This document shows positions 1-7,474 of a stretch of DNA of 64,000 nucleotides, piece by piece. Numbering within the stretch: the first letter of the stretch is position 1; each line of letters starts with the position of its first letter. This stretch comes from Streptomyces pacificus (lineage in GTDB: Bacteria; Actinomycetota; Actinomycetes; Streptomycetales; Streptomycetaceae). Location of the stretch: assembly GCF_011766325.1 (NCBI RefSeq), contig NZ_BLLG01000018.1, forward strand, positions 1 to 64,000. The letters run 5' to 3'. Below the pieces are notes generated by a model. It made no database searches. It was given only the letters and a program-made list of their open reading frames with translations, and had not been told where the DNA came from. The position numbers were made by a program, and so were the translations under genes.

Positions 1-441
1 CACGGGGCGCCGACCGGATCGGCGCATGCGCCGGGGCACCGGCCGGGCGGGGACGGCCTCGCCGCACGGCCCGGGCGTCGGCACCGCCCCACCGCACCCC
101 CGGGATCCGGTCGCGCCTCGGCCACGGGGTACCCGCCCGCCCCGGTGCCCGGCCTCCGGGCGCACGCATGGCGCCGGTGCCCCGTGGACACCGGGCGGCG
201 GTCCCCGCTCCGATGCGGGCACGGGGCGCCGACCGGATCGGCGCATGCGCCGGGGCACCGGCCGGGCGGGGACGGCCTCGCCGCACGGCCCGGGCGTCGG
301 CACCGCCCCACCGCACCCCCGGGATCCGGTCGCGCCTCGGCCACGGAGTACCCGCCCGCCCCGGTGCCCGGCCTCCGGGCGCACGCATGGCGCCGGTGCC
401 CCGTGGACACCGGGCGGCGGCGCCCGCTCCGATGCGGGCAC
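1..441. repeat. 219-bp tandem duplication
   Basis: Two adjacent copies of a 219-bp unit start at 1 and 220. I counted three differences between them (130/349, 202/421 and 203/422). The first copy begins at the window edge, so more copies may lie to the left. Each unit holds the perfect 12-bp palindrome GGCGCATGCGCC (22-33 and 241-252). The array ends about 8 bp after the stop codon of the mannosyltransferase gene at 449. The unit is 73 codons long, so frames stay open across both copies, but the translations are Pro/Gly/Arg-rich and look like non-coding GC-rich sequence. I saw no terminal inverted repeats or transposase. Confidence 0.9.
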
Positions 442-448
442 GCACCCG

Positions 449-1231
449 CTACGGGCGGCCTGCGTCAGGCGGCCTGCGTCCGATGACCTTGCCCGCCCGG
501 GCGCCGACTCCCCAGGCCGTGACCCGCCACAGGGCCTCCACGACGATGTCGCGGCTCATCTTCGAGTCGCCCAGCTCGCGCTCCACGAAGGTGATCGGCA
601 CCTCCACCACGTGGAATCCGGCCTCCACGGCCCGCCGGGCGAGGTCTACCTGGAAGCAGTAGCCCTGCGAGGCCACACCGTCCAACCCCAGCCCTTCGAG
701 GGTCTCCTTGCGGAAGGCGCGGAACCCGCCCGTGACATCGCGGATCGGCACCCCGAGCAGCAGTCGCGAGTAGGTGCTGCCGCCGCGCGAGAGGAACTCA
801 CGGGACTTGGGCCAGTTCACGACCCGCCCGCCGGGCACCCACCGGGAGCCGAGGACGAGGTCGGCGCCCTTGAGCGCGGTGAGGAGCCTGGGCAGCTCCT
901 CGGGCTGGTGGGATCCGTCGGCGTCCATCTCGACCAGGACGCCGTAACCGTGGTCGATGCCCCAGCGGAAGCCCGCGAGGTAGGCGGCGCCGAGCCCCTC
1001 CTTGCCCTTGCGGTGCAGGACGTGGACCTGTCCGTCCCCCGCCGAGAGCCCGTCGGCGATCTTCCCCGTCCCGTCGGGGCTGTTGTCGTCGGCGACCAGG
1101 ATGTCGGCCTCCGGTACGGCGGCACGCACCCGGGAGACGATCGGCTCGATGTTCTCCGCCTCGTCGTAGGTCGGAATGATCACCAAGGCTCTGCCGAGCG
1201 GGCCGTATCGCCGCTGACCGCCGTCGTTCAT
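449..1231 (-). CDS. ppm1: polyprenol-phosphate mannose synthase
   Basis: A family 2 glycosyltransferase of 260 aa that moves mannose from GDP-mannose to polyprenyl phosphate on the inner membrane face, supplying the donor for protein O-mannosylation. The start of the GT-A fold is visible as PTYDE (20-24), the nucleotide-binding acidic motif DDNSPDG (48-54) and the metal-binding DADGSH (103-108). The length matches the DPM1/Ppm1 catalytic domain. Unlike mycobacterial Ppm1 there is no fused apolipoprotein N-acyltransferase domain, which is normal for Streptomyces. The ATG at 1231 is preceded by AAGGGG at good spacing. A promoter-like pair lies about 370 nt upstream, implying a long leader. Confidence 0.93.
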   Translation of the reverse strand: MNDGGQRRYGPLGRALVIIPTYDEAENIEPIVSRVRAAVPEADILVADDNSPDGTGKIADGLSAGDGQVHVLHRKGKEGLGAAYLAGFRWGIDHGYGVLVEMDADGSHQPEELPRLLTALKGADLVLGSRWVPGGRVVNWPKSREFLSRGGSTYSRLLLGVPIRDVTGGFRAFRKETLEGLGLDGVASQGYCFQVDLARRAVEAGFHVVEVPITFVERELGDSKMSRDIVVEALWRVTAWGVGARAGKVIGRRPPDAGRP

Positions 1232-1740
1232 GCTGCCCCTTTACGTCCGTACGCGGAGACCCACCATAGCGAGCACCGCGGGCAGAACGACGACGGTACG
1301 GTTCGGGGCCTGAGGGTCGGGCCCGGCGTCCTTCGGGCCGGCCCGGGATCCGCTGGCTGCGGGTCGGCCGAGAGCCGTTGTCTACTGAACGCCGGGCCCC
1401 ACCCTGGTCGCACCCTCCCCCGGGCTCCGTCGGAGCAGAAGGGGACCCCGGCCGGCTGCGGCCGTCCCTCGCCCCGAGGCGCGGGCACTGGACCTGGCTC
1501 CCAGCGGCGGGGCCGGTGCGGCGCCCCGCCCCCTGGCCCAGCGGCGTTCGACGACTGCGTGGCGGCCGACCGGTCGGTGGTCCTTCGGTGGACCCGGCCG
1601 AACCTACCGGCCGACGGGCGCCGTCTGTCAACAGTTCCGAGATCTGCGGCGATTGGCCGGTTCCACCGAAGGGCGAAGAAGATCCGCAGGTAGTGGGGGA
1701 ACCTCCGCTGCGGCGCACGCCGGCGCATCCCGTGCCGATG
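1232..1740. other. 509-bp intergenic leader region before ppm1
   Basis: This region separates the amidohydrolase stop from the ppm1 start on the same strand. It contains the promoter-like pair at 1601-1631 and about 370 nt of possible transcribed leader. An open frame spans much of it on the minus strand, but it crosses the promoter, is Pro/Arg-rich and has no recognisable domain, so I do not call a gene. Confidence 0.5.
1601..1631 (-). promoter_or_regulatory. candidate ppm1 promoter
   Basis: On the minus strand a perfect TTGACA (1631-1626) is followed after 19 bp by TAGGTT (1606-1601), the usual -10 form for the principal Streptomyces sigma factor. The spacer is one or two bases longer than ideal. 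It would give a leader of roughly 360 nt before ppm1. Confidence 0.45.
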
Positions 1741-3363
1741 TCACCCGCCCGGCCGCACATAGACCGTTCGCCCGCGGACCACGGTCCGCAGGCACTCGGG
1801 AAGGGGGTTTCCCGGAGTGAGATCGGGCAGGCCGGGGGTGCCCGAGCGGGGGTCGGTGGACCATCGGGCGACCCGGTCGTCCGGTGCCTGGACCACGAGG
1901 TCGCCGGTGCGCCAGACCGCGTAGTCCGCGGGCGCGCCGGGCACCAGCGCGCCCCCGTCGTCGCGGCCGACGGCACGCCAGCCGCCCCGGGTGTGCGCGG
2001 TGAAGGCGGCGCGCACGGAGATCCGGTGCTCGGGGGTGCGGTGGAAGGCGGCGGCCCTGACCGTGCCCCACGGGTCCACCGGGGTGACCGGGCTGTCCGA
2101 GCCGAAGGCGAGCGGGACACCGGCGCGCAGCAGGGCGGCGTACGGATTGAGGGTGCGGGCCCGCTCGATGCCCAGGCGCTGGGCGTACATCCCGGTGTCA
2201 CCGCCCCAGGCCGCGTCGAACGCGGGCTGCACCGAAGCGGTCAGGCCGAACGCGGCGAACGCGGCGACGGTTTCCGGGGTGAGCATCTCGGCGTGCTCGA
2301 CCCGGTGGCGGGCTGCGCGGATCCGGGCCGTGCCGAGGGCACTGGCGGCGGCCTCCATGCCCGAGACGACGTTGCCGATCGCGTGGTCGCCGATGGCGTG
2401 GAAGCCGGCCTGGAGCCCGGCCTCGGTGCACGCGGTGACATGCGCGGCCACGGCGGCCGCGTCGAGACGGGCGGCACCGGCGTGCGCGGCGTCGGCGTAG
2501 GGCTCGTTCAGGCAGGCGGTGTGCGAGCCCAGCGAGCCGTCGGCGAAGAGGTCTCCGGCCGCGCCGGCGGCTCCGAGGGCGCGGGCCTGCTCCACGTCCG
2601 TGCCGGCCCAGTACCCCACGACCCGGGGCCCCGGTTCGTCCGCCGCCGTCCTGAGCAGCCCGGTGAAGTCGTCCTCGGAGGAGATGTCGGGCCCGCCGCA
2701 CTCGTGGACGGTGCCGATGCCGAGCGAAGCGGCGTGCCGCAGTGCGGCCCGCTGGGCCTCGGTCCGCTGCCCGGGCGAGACCGAGGAGTGCGCGACGGAG
2801 CGCACGGCGTGGTGCGCCGCGCCGCTGAGCGGCTCGCCGTCGCGGAAGCCGGTCATGTCGCGGACCGCGGGCACGAGGTCGAGCATCGCGGTGGTGACCA
2901 GGGCGGAGTGGACATCGATCCGGGTGAGGTAGAGCGGGCGGCCTCCGGTGAGCCCGTCCAGTTCCGCCCTGCCGAGCGGACGCTGCTCGGGCCAGCGCGC
3001 GGCGTCCCAGCCGTGTCCGATGAGGATGCGGTCGGCGGGCCGCGCCCGGGCGTACGCCCGGATGCGCTCCGCCGCCTCGGCGAGCGAGGCGGCGGTGGAG
3101 AGGTCGAGTCCGGTGAGTGCGAGACCCGTCGCGGTGGTGTGGACGTGCGCGTCCACGAAGGCCGGGGTGACCAGGGCGCCTTCGAGGTCGACCACCTCGT
3201 CCACGCCCGGGGCGAAGGCGTCCGCTGCGCCCTCGGAACCCACCCAGGCGACGTGCCCGCGCTCGACGACCATCGCGGTGGCGAAGGGGTCGGCGGGGCT
3301 GTGGACCTCCCCGCCGCGCAGCAGCAGGGTGCGGTGTTCGACCGGGGTCGCTCTCTCGCTCAT
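1741..3363 (-). CDS. YtcJ-like amidohydrolase
   Basis: A 540-aa metal-dependent hydrolase of the amidohydrolase_3 (YtcJ-like) group, which cleaves amide or N-formyl bonds with a TIM-barrel metal centre. The HxH metal motif is at DAHVH (71-75). Further family blocks are DGSLGSHTA, GFHAIGDHAIGN, RHRVEHAEML and FGSDSPVTPVDPW. No signal peptide is apparent, so it is probably cytoplasmic. It starts 9 nt after the stop of the Lrp gene and is very likely co-transcribed with it, making the regulator a candidate controller. The substrate cannot be named from sequence. Confidence 0.88.
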   Translation of the reverse strand: MSERATPVEHRTLLLRGGEVHSPADPFATAMVVERGHVAWVGSEGAADAFAPGVDEVVDLEGALVTPAFVDAHVHTTATGLALTGLDLSTAASLAEAAERIRAYARARPADRILIGHGWDAARWPEQRPLGRAELDGLTGGRPLYLTRIDVHSALVTTAMLDLVPAVRDMTGFRDGEPLSGAAHHAVRSVAHSSVSPGQRTEAQRAALRHAASLGIGTVHECGGPDISSEDDFTGLLRTAADEPGPRVVGYWAGTDVEQARALGAAGAAGDLFADGSLGSHTACLNEPYADAAHAGAARLDAAAVAAHVTACTEAGLQAGFHAIGDHAIGNVVSGMEAAASALGTARIRAARHRVEHAEMLTPETVAAFAAFGLTASVQPAFDAAWGGDTGMYAQRLGIERARTLNPYAALLRAGVPLAFGSDSPVTPVDPWGTVRAAAFHRTPEHRISVRAAFTAHTRGGWRAVGRDDGGALVPGAPADYAVWRTGDLVVQAPDDRVARWSTDPRSGTPGLPDLTPGNPLPECLRTVVRGRTVYVRPGG

Positions 3364-3372
3364 GAGGACAGC

Positions 3373-3813
3373 CTAGATTCGCGGTGGCCGTGCCTCGTAC
3401 GGGGTGGAGAGCACCACGGTCGTGCGGGTGGAGACGCCGGCCAGCGAGCGGATCTGGCCGAGCAGTTCCTCGAGCTCCAGCGGGGTCCCGACGCGGACCT
3501 TCAGGATGTAGTTCTCGTCGCCGGCGACGCTGTGGCATGCCTCGATCTCGGGCACGCCCGCCAGCCGCTGGGCGATGTCGTCGGGGGCGCTCGGGTCGAA
3601 GGGTTTCACCGAGATGAACGCGGTGAGGGGCAGGCCGACCTCCTCGGGGTCGACGACGGCCGCGTACCCCCGGATGACACCCCGCTGCTCGAGGCGGCGC
3701 ACCCGCTGGTGCACCGCCGAGGTGGACAGGCCCGTGGCCCTGCCCAGATCGGTGTAGCTCATGCGCCCGTCCCTGACGAGCAACTCGACGATCCGACGAT
3801 CCAGCTCCTCCAT
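3373..3813 (-). CDS. Lrp/AsnC-family regulator
   Basis: A 146-aa feast/famine regulator. An N-terminal winged helix-turn-helix (about 3-55, recognition helix near STSAVHQRVRRL) precedes an ACT-like ligand-binding and oligomerisation domain (about 62-140, with the GDENYILKVRV core). Proteins of this family bind amino acids and form dimers to octamers that wrap DNA. The start is ATG 3813. Upstream there is no Shine-Dalgarno; instead TAGGTT sits exactly 7 nt before the ATG, the layout of a leaderless mRNA. The amidohydrolase follows in the same orientation and is the likeliest target. Confidence 0.9.
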   Translation of the reverse strand: MEELDRRIVELLVRDGRMSYTDLGRATGLSTSAVHQRVRRLEQRGVIRGYAAVVDPEEVGLPLTAFISVKPFDPSAPDDIAQRLAGVPEIEACHSVAGDENYILKVRVGTPLELEELLGQIRSLAGVSTRTTVVLSTPYEARPPRI

Positions 3814-3820
3814 GCAGGTC

Positions 3821-3826
3821 AACCTA
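3821..3826 (-). promoter_or_regulatory. leaderless-type -10 box for the Lrp gene
   Basis: TAGGTT on the minus strand, followed by exactly seven bases and then the ATG at 3813. A -10 box here would place the transcription start on or beside the start codon. No good -35 is visible at 17-18 bp. Confidence 0.45.
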
Positions 3827-4017
3827 TTGCCCTCGGACCCCTCCGGCACAGCCGAGCGCCCCTTGCCGAGGCACCCGCGCCAAGCATGTGACGAACGCCA
3901 CAGCCATGGGGCCCTGTCCGGTGGAGCCGCGCGGTTACCCGGTGGGGCGGGCGGGAAGTGCTTGGTGTGGTCGAGGCCGCAGGTGCCTGGTCGGCCCATC
4001 CGAGGGGGAGATTCGCC

Positions 4018-4422
4018 ATGCAGAGTGTGAAGCGCACCGCACGCCACGAACCGGAGTTCGCCGATTCCGTCGCTCCTGACGAGGACGACGAGTTCGACTC
4101 CTCCAGCACCTTCGAGATGTACCGGGTCGTCTGCCCGGACTGCGCACAGCCGATCGCGCTGCTCGCGGACGAGCACGCGCTCCCCGAGCACGCGCTGTGC
4201 CCGACACCGTGGAACCCGTTCGTGCTCGCGGTCTGCGCGGGGACGGGCCGGGCCGCGGCGGACGCCCGCCCGGCCGACGACACGCTCGAGGTGCAGGAGC
4301 AGGACACCGCACTGCTGTTGACGCTCCCCCAGGGCCTGGACTGGCGGACGCAGCCCTTCTCGCACGTCGGCGGCCCGGGCTCACGCCCCCTGAAGGTACC
4401 CCCGATGCGGCGGGCCGCCTGA
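4018..4422 (+). CDS. conserved hypothetical with CPDC zinc-ribbon-like motif
   Basis: A 134-aa protein of unknown function. The ATG at 4018 has GGGGGAG seven bases upstream, better supported than the in-frame ATG at 3958. After an acidic N-terminal stretch (about 12-30) it has VVCPDCAQPIALL and, further on, ALCPTPWNPF: one CxxC plus another cysteine, suggesting a small metal-binding fold. No signal peptide or membrane segment is visible. It is divergent from the Lrp gene and followed by a strong hairpin at 4445. It may be a DNA- or RNA-binding accessory protein, but that is a guess. Confidence 0.75.
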   Translation: MQSVKRTARHEPEFADSVAPDEDDEFDSSSTFEMYRVVCPDCAQPIALLADEHALPEHALCPTPWNPFVLAVCAGTGRAAADARPADDTLEVQEQDTALLLTLPQGLDWRTQPFSHVGGPGSRPLKVPPMRRAA

Positions 4423-4904
4423 GCCCTCGGCCCTCTCAACGGGATCCCGCATACCGCGGCGGCAACGCCGCCGCGGTGCGGGACCGGCCCCGGCCGGGCC
4501 GTCGCCCGCGGGCGGGCCCCGGGTCTGCGGGACCCCCGGCGCACCCGTGCGCAGCCGGCAAGGGTCCGGGACACGCCACCGCCGACGCACCGTGCGCCCG
4601 CGCCCCGCGGTGACAGGGCGAACCGGTGCGATGCGCGAGCGGCGGCGGGGTGACTCCGCGCGGCCGGGCGCCGTTGGGACGGGGATGACCGCGCAGCGCC
4701 CCCAGGGCGGCCCGGGCCGCCGCCGGCTGATGACATCACGTCGGAAGGTGCCGGTTCCGCATCCGGCGCATCCGCCGGATCCGCCGATCCCCCGTGATCT
4801 GCTGGGCCGTTGGGCCCGTGCGGGACGGACCCTGCCGGGCCGTCGCGACCACGAGTTCAACCGGCTCACGGCGGCGCCTGCGTGGGCCGGCAGCACCGGC
4901 TGGG
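4423..4904. other. 482-bp convergent intergenic region
   Basis: It lies between the plus-strand hypothetical gene and the minus-strand acyl-CoA dehydrogenase. It contains the hairpin at 4445-4483. In the remainder I see only GC-rich sequence with no supportable gene. Confidence 0.5.
4445..4483. terminator. intrinsic terminator-like hairpin
   Basis: The arms pair over about 17 bp (TCCCGCA plus CCGCGGCGGC with GCCGCCGCGG plus TGCGGGA), with a two-base bulge and an AAC loop. There is no U-tract, as is usual in Streptomyces. It can serve both convergent genes. Confidence 0.6.
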
Positions 4905-6077
4905 TCAGCGGGACTCGGGCCCGGCCAGGTGACGGGCGATGACCATCCGCTGGATCTGGTTGGTGCCCTCGACGATCTGCAGCACCTTCGCCTCGCGCAT
5001 CAGCCGCTCCACGGGGAAGTCCGAGGTATAGCCGTAGCCGCCGAGGATCTGCACGGCGTCCGTCGCCACCTGCATCGCCGTGTCGGTGCAGAACAGTTTG
5101 GCCATCGCCGCCTCCTTCGAGAACGGCAGGCCCCGGTCGCGCAGCCGCGCGGCGGCGAGGTAGAGCGCACGGCCCGCCTCCACCTTCGTGGCCATGTCGG
5201 CCAGCATGAAGCGCAGGCCCTGGAAGTCGGCGATGGGGCGGCCGAACTGCCGTCTGCCGCCGGCATAGGACAGGGACTCGTCGAGCGCGGCCTGGGCCAC
5301 GCCGATCGCACAGGCGGCGATGCCGAGGCGCCCCGAGTCGAGGGCGGAGAGCGCGATCGCGAAGCCCTGCCCCTCGTCGCCGATCCGGCGGGACTCGGGA
5401 ACGCGCACACCGTCGAAGTGAAGCTGCGCGGTGGGCGAACCCTTCATACCCATCTTCTTCTCGGGCGCGGCCGCGCTCAGTCCCTCCGCGTCACCCGGCA
5501 CCAGGAACGCCGAGATACCGCGGGCGCCCTCGCCCCCGGTCCGGGCGAGCACGGTGTAGAAGTCGGCGACCCCGCCGTGGGTGATCCATGCCTTGGTCCC
5601 GGTGACGACCCAGCCGTCGCCCTCGCGCTCGGCCCTGGTGCGCAGGGAGGCCGCGTCCGAGCCGGAGGACGGCTCGGAGAGGCAGTACGCGCCGAGCAGG
5701 CCCCCGCCGAGCATCGCGCCCAGGTGCTCGGCGCGCTGCTCCTCGGTCCCGTAGCCGGCCAGCGCGTGGCAGGCGAGGGAGTGGACACTGACGCCGAGGC
5801 CCACGGTGAGGCGGGCGCCGGCCAGTTCCTCGAGGACCTGCAGATAGACCTCGTAGGGCTGGTCGCCCCCGCCGTACTCGGAGCCGTAGGGGAGACCGAG
5901 CAGTCCCGATTCGGAGAGCAGGGAGAACAACTCGCGCGGGAAGCGGCCCGCTTCCTCCTCCTCGGCCGCGCGTGGAGCGATCTCCCGCTGGACGATCTCT
6001 CGGACCAGCGCGATCAGATCCCTGGCCTCCTCGGTGGGCAGTGTGCGGTCCACCGGCTGCGGGGCGCGGTCGGGCAT
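4905..6077 (-). CDS. acyl-CoA dehydrogenase
   Basis: A 390-aa FAD-dependent acyl-CoA dehydrogenase that makes the alpha-beta double bond in acyl-CoA, passing electrons to ETF. The three-domain architecture is complete: helical N-terminal domain, middle beta domain with AYCLSEPSSGSDAASL and WITHGG, and a C-terminal helical domain with RRQFGRPIADFQ and YGYTSDFPVERLMREAK. The predicted catalytic base is the Glu in QIVEGTNQIQR, the short-chain position. It stands alone between convergent and divergent neighbours, so its substrate is open (fatty acid or branched-chain acyl-CoA). The ATG at 6077 has GGGAGGAGAG upstream. Confidence 0.92.
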   Translation of the reverse strand: MPDRAPQPVDRTLPTEEARDLIALVREIVQREIAPRAAEEEEAGRFPRELFSLLSESGLLGLPYGSEYGGGDQPYEVYLQVLEELAGARLTVGLGVSVHSLACHALAGYGTEEQRAEHLGAMLGGGLLGAYCLSEPSSGSDAASLRTRAEREGDGWVVTGTKAWITHGGVADFYTVLARTGGEGARGISAFLVPGDAEGLSAAAPEKKMGMKGSPTAQLHFDGVRVPESRRIGDEGQGFAIALSALDSGRLGIAACAIGVAQAALDESLSYAGGRRQFGRPIADFQGLRFMLADMATKVEAGRALYLAAARLRDRGLPFSKEAAMAKLFCTDTAMQVATDAVQILGGYGYTSDFPVERLMREAKVLQIVEGTNQIQRMVIARHLAGPESR

Positions 6078-6214
6078 GGCGGCGCTCTCCTCCCTGTCGG
6101 GCGCTGCGGCGGCCGCACGCCAAGGGTTGAGCGGCGCCGCCGGACGTCACTGGTATGCCGATGCTGCCCTCCCGGATCACGGAAGTGGCTGACCAGCGGC
6201 TGTGTAGCGGGTTG

Positions 6215-6242
6215 AGTATGCCCCATCGGGCGGCGTCCGTCA
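6215..6242 (-). promoter_or_regulatory. candidate promoter of the acyl-CoA dehydrogenase
   Basis: TGACGG (6242-6237), a 16-bp spacer and CATACT (6220-6215) on the minus strand, giving a leader of about 130 nt. The match is modest. Confidence 0.3.
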
Positions 6243-6455
6243 CGGGCCGAAGCCGCGCCCCTCAGCCGCTCCGGGCGCACCACGGGGCCTGCGGGGGCCG
6301 ACGGGCCGTCCGGGGGGGGGCGCGCGTCGCCGGGGCGGCTGTCCCCGGCCTTGGACCTTCCGCACCTCCGCCGCGCGGCGCTTCGGCGCCACGGGCACCG
6401 GCCTCTGCCGGCGGCACGGCCCGCGACGGCCCGAGGGCCCGGCCCGCCTCCCCGT

Positions 6456-6461
6456 TAGGGT
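6456..6461 (+). promoter_or_regulatory. leaderless-type -10 box for the P-loop gene
   Basis: TAGGGT followed by exactly seven bases and the ATG at 6469. No Shine-Dalgarno lies between them, so a leaderless transcript is likely and supports the ATG rather than the GTG at 6460. Confidence 0.45.
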
Positions 6462-6468
6462 GAGCCCC

Positions 6469-7095
6469 ATGAGCCGCCTCCCGCCACCGGAGCGCGCCGC
6501 CACCGGACTGCGCGCGCTGCCGCCGTCCTGCGGTCCGGTCCGGCTGGTCGCCGTGGACGGCCACGCGGGCTCCGGCAAGAGCACCTTCGCCGGCCTGCTC
6601 GCCGGGGCCGCCGGCGGGGCGCCGGTGCTCCGCCTCGACGACCTCGCGACCCACGACGAGCTCTTCTCCTGGACCGGCCGCCTGCTCCAGCAGGTGATCG
6701 GCCCCTGGTCCCGGGGCGACAGCGCGGTCTACCGGCCGTACGACTGGGAACTTGGCCGCCTCGGCCCTCCGCTCAGCCTGCCGCCCGCGCCGCTCGTCCT
6801 CCTCGAGGGCGTGGGCGCGGGCCGCCGCGCGCTGCGGCCCCATCTGGCGGGGCTGCTGTGGATGGAGCGGGACCCTCAGGGGTCGTGGTCGCGGGGCCGG
6901 CGCCGCGACGGGCCGGAGCTCGCAGGATTCTGGGACGCCTGGACGGCGGCCGAGACCCGGCACTTCGCGGGCGATCCCTCGCGGCCTTTCGCCGACACTC
7001 TGATACGCGAGTCACCCGAGGGGTACGAGTGGCTGCCGGGGCCCGGCGCGACCGCAGGGGCGAGCCCCTTCCTCACGCAACGTGACCAGGTCTGA
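6469..7095 (+). CDS. uridine kinase-like P-loop protein
   Basis: A 208-aa P-loop NTPase. Walker A is GHAGSGKST (31-39). The sequence RLDDLATHDELFSWTGRL after it resembles the substrate-binding region of uridine kinase/phosphoribulokinase-like enzymes, and LVLLEGVGAGRRAL occupies the Walker B position. It lacks features that would fix the substrate, so uridine kinase-like is a fold assignment, not a function. The gene is monocistronic, followed by a separate small transcript candidate at 7183. The ATG was chosen because of the TAGGGT-N7-ATG arrangement. Confidence 0.8.
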   Translation: MSRLPPPERAATGLRALPPSCGPVRLVAVDGHAGSGKSTFAGLLAGAAGGAPVLRLDDLATHDELFSWTGRLLQQVIGPWSRGDSAVYRPYDWELGRLGPPLSLPPAPLVLLEGVGAGRRALRPHLAGLLWMERDPQGSWSRGRRRDGPELAGFWDAWTAAETRHFAGDPSRPFADTLIRESPEGYEWLPGPGATAGASPFLTQRDQV

Positions 7096-7146
7096 GGGGC
7101 ATACCGGGCGGTCGGGGATCCCGGCTGCCGGGTGCGCCAACTCTGC

Positions 7147-7176
7147 TTGACCCAGGGCCCTTACAGGTCCTACGTT
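7147..7176 (+). promoter_or_regulatory. promoter of the sRNA candidate
   Basis: TTGACC (7147-7152), an 18-bp spacer and TACGTT (7171-7176). The predicted start is about 7183. Confidence 0.5.
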
Positions 7177-7182
7177 CTCACT

Positions 7183-7252
7183 GTGCGGCTCCTCGGAGCC
7201 GCCAGGACGCGAAGCCCCCGGTTGTTCCCCCGTGACCGGGGGCTTCGTTCTG
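7183..7252 (+). ncRNA. candidate small RNA, about 70 nt
   Basis: A good promoter starts transcription near 7183. The RNA would immediately form a hairpin (GCGGCTC with GAGCCGC, 7185-7202), then a short linker, then a perfect 13-bp terminator hairpin (7210-7247) with a C-rich 12-nt loop and a short U-rich tail. No start codon with a ribosome-binding site lies inside. It is not a tRNA. A C-rich loop recalls 6C-type actinobacterial RNAs, but only one loop fits, so I do not assign a family. It could instead be a terminated leader of the next gene, yet that gene appears to have its own promoter. Confidence 0.5.
7210..7247 (+). terminator. strong intrinsic terminator
   Basis: The arms CGAAGCCCCCGGT (7210-7222) and ACCGGGGGCTTCG (7235-7247) pair perfectly over 13 bp around a 12-nt loop, followed by TTCTG. 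Confidence 0.75.
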
Positions 7253-7341
7253 CCCCGGCGCCTACTCCCGGCCCCTTCGCGGCACCGTCTCGACACCCCG
7301 CGCTCACCGAGGGTCACCGGCCGCCCCCTGCCCACGCGCCC

Positions 7342-7371
7342 TTAATCAGCCGCCCCGCGCCCGGGTACCAT
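7342..7371 (+). promoter_or_regulatory. candidate promoter of the AAA+ gene
   Basis: TTAATC (7342-7347), an 18-bp spacer and TACCAT (7366-7371), giving a leader of about 95 nt to the ATG at 7475. Confidence 0.35.
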
Positions 7372-7474
7372 GCACTCCGGTGCGGTCAATTCCCGTCCAC
7401 CACACGGTGGTTCGGCACGCTCCGCCGGGCATCCGCCCGGGGGACAGCACGGGGGCAGGCAGGTGGGGGACCGG

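Larger units (their letters stand above)
6078..6468. other. 391-bp divergent promoter region
   Basis: It lies between the acyl-CoA dehydrogenase and the P-loop gene. It contains a weak candidate promoter for the former (6215-6242) and a leaderless-type -10 box for the latter (6456-6461). No gene is supported here. Confidence 0.5.
7096..7474 (+). other. 379-bp intergenic region with an sRNA candidate and a promoter
   Basis: It contains, in order: a promoter-like pair (7147-7176), a short two-hairpin transcription unit ending in a strong terminator (7183-7252), and a second promoter-like pair (7342-7371) for the AAA+ gene. Confidence 0.55.

Noticed and set aside
1228..1728. A minus-strand open frame of 166 codons upstream of ppm1, ending in a Cys/Trp-containing stretch.
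   Set aside because: It spans the predicted promoter, is Pro/Arg-rich and matches no family I recognise.
1378..3891. A plus-strand open frame of about 840 codons.
   Set aside because: It is antisense to the amidohydrolase and Lrp genes, and its Gly/Arg/Val-rich translation looks like a shadow frame.
7183..7252. A tRNA or the actinobacterial 6C RNA.
   Set aside because: No cloverleaf or CCA end can be drawn, and only one hairpin has a C-rich loop, whereas 6C RNA has two.
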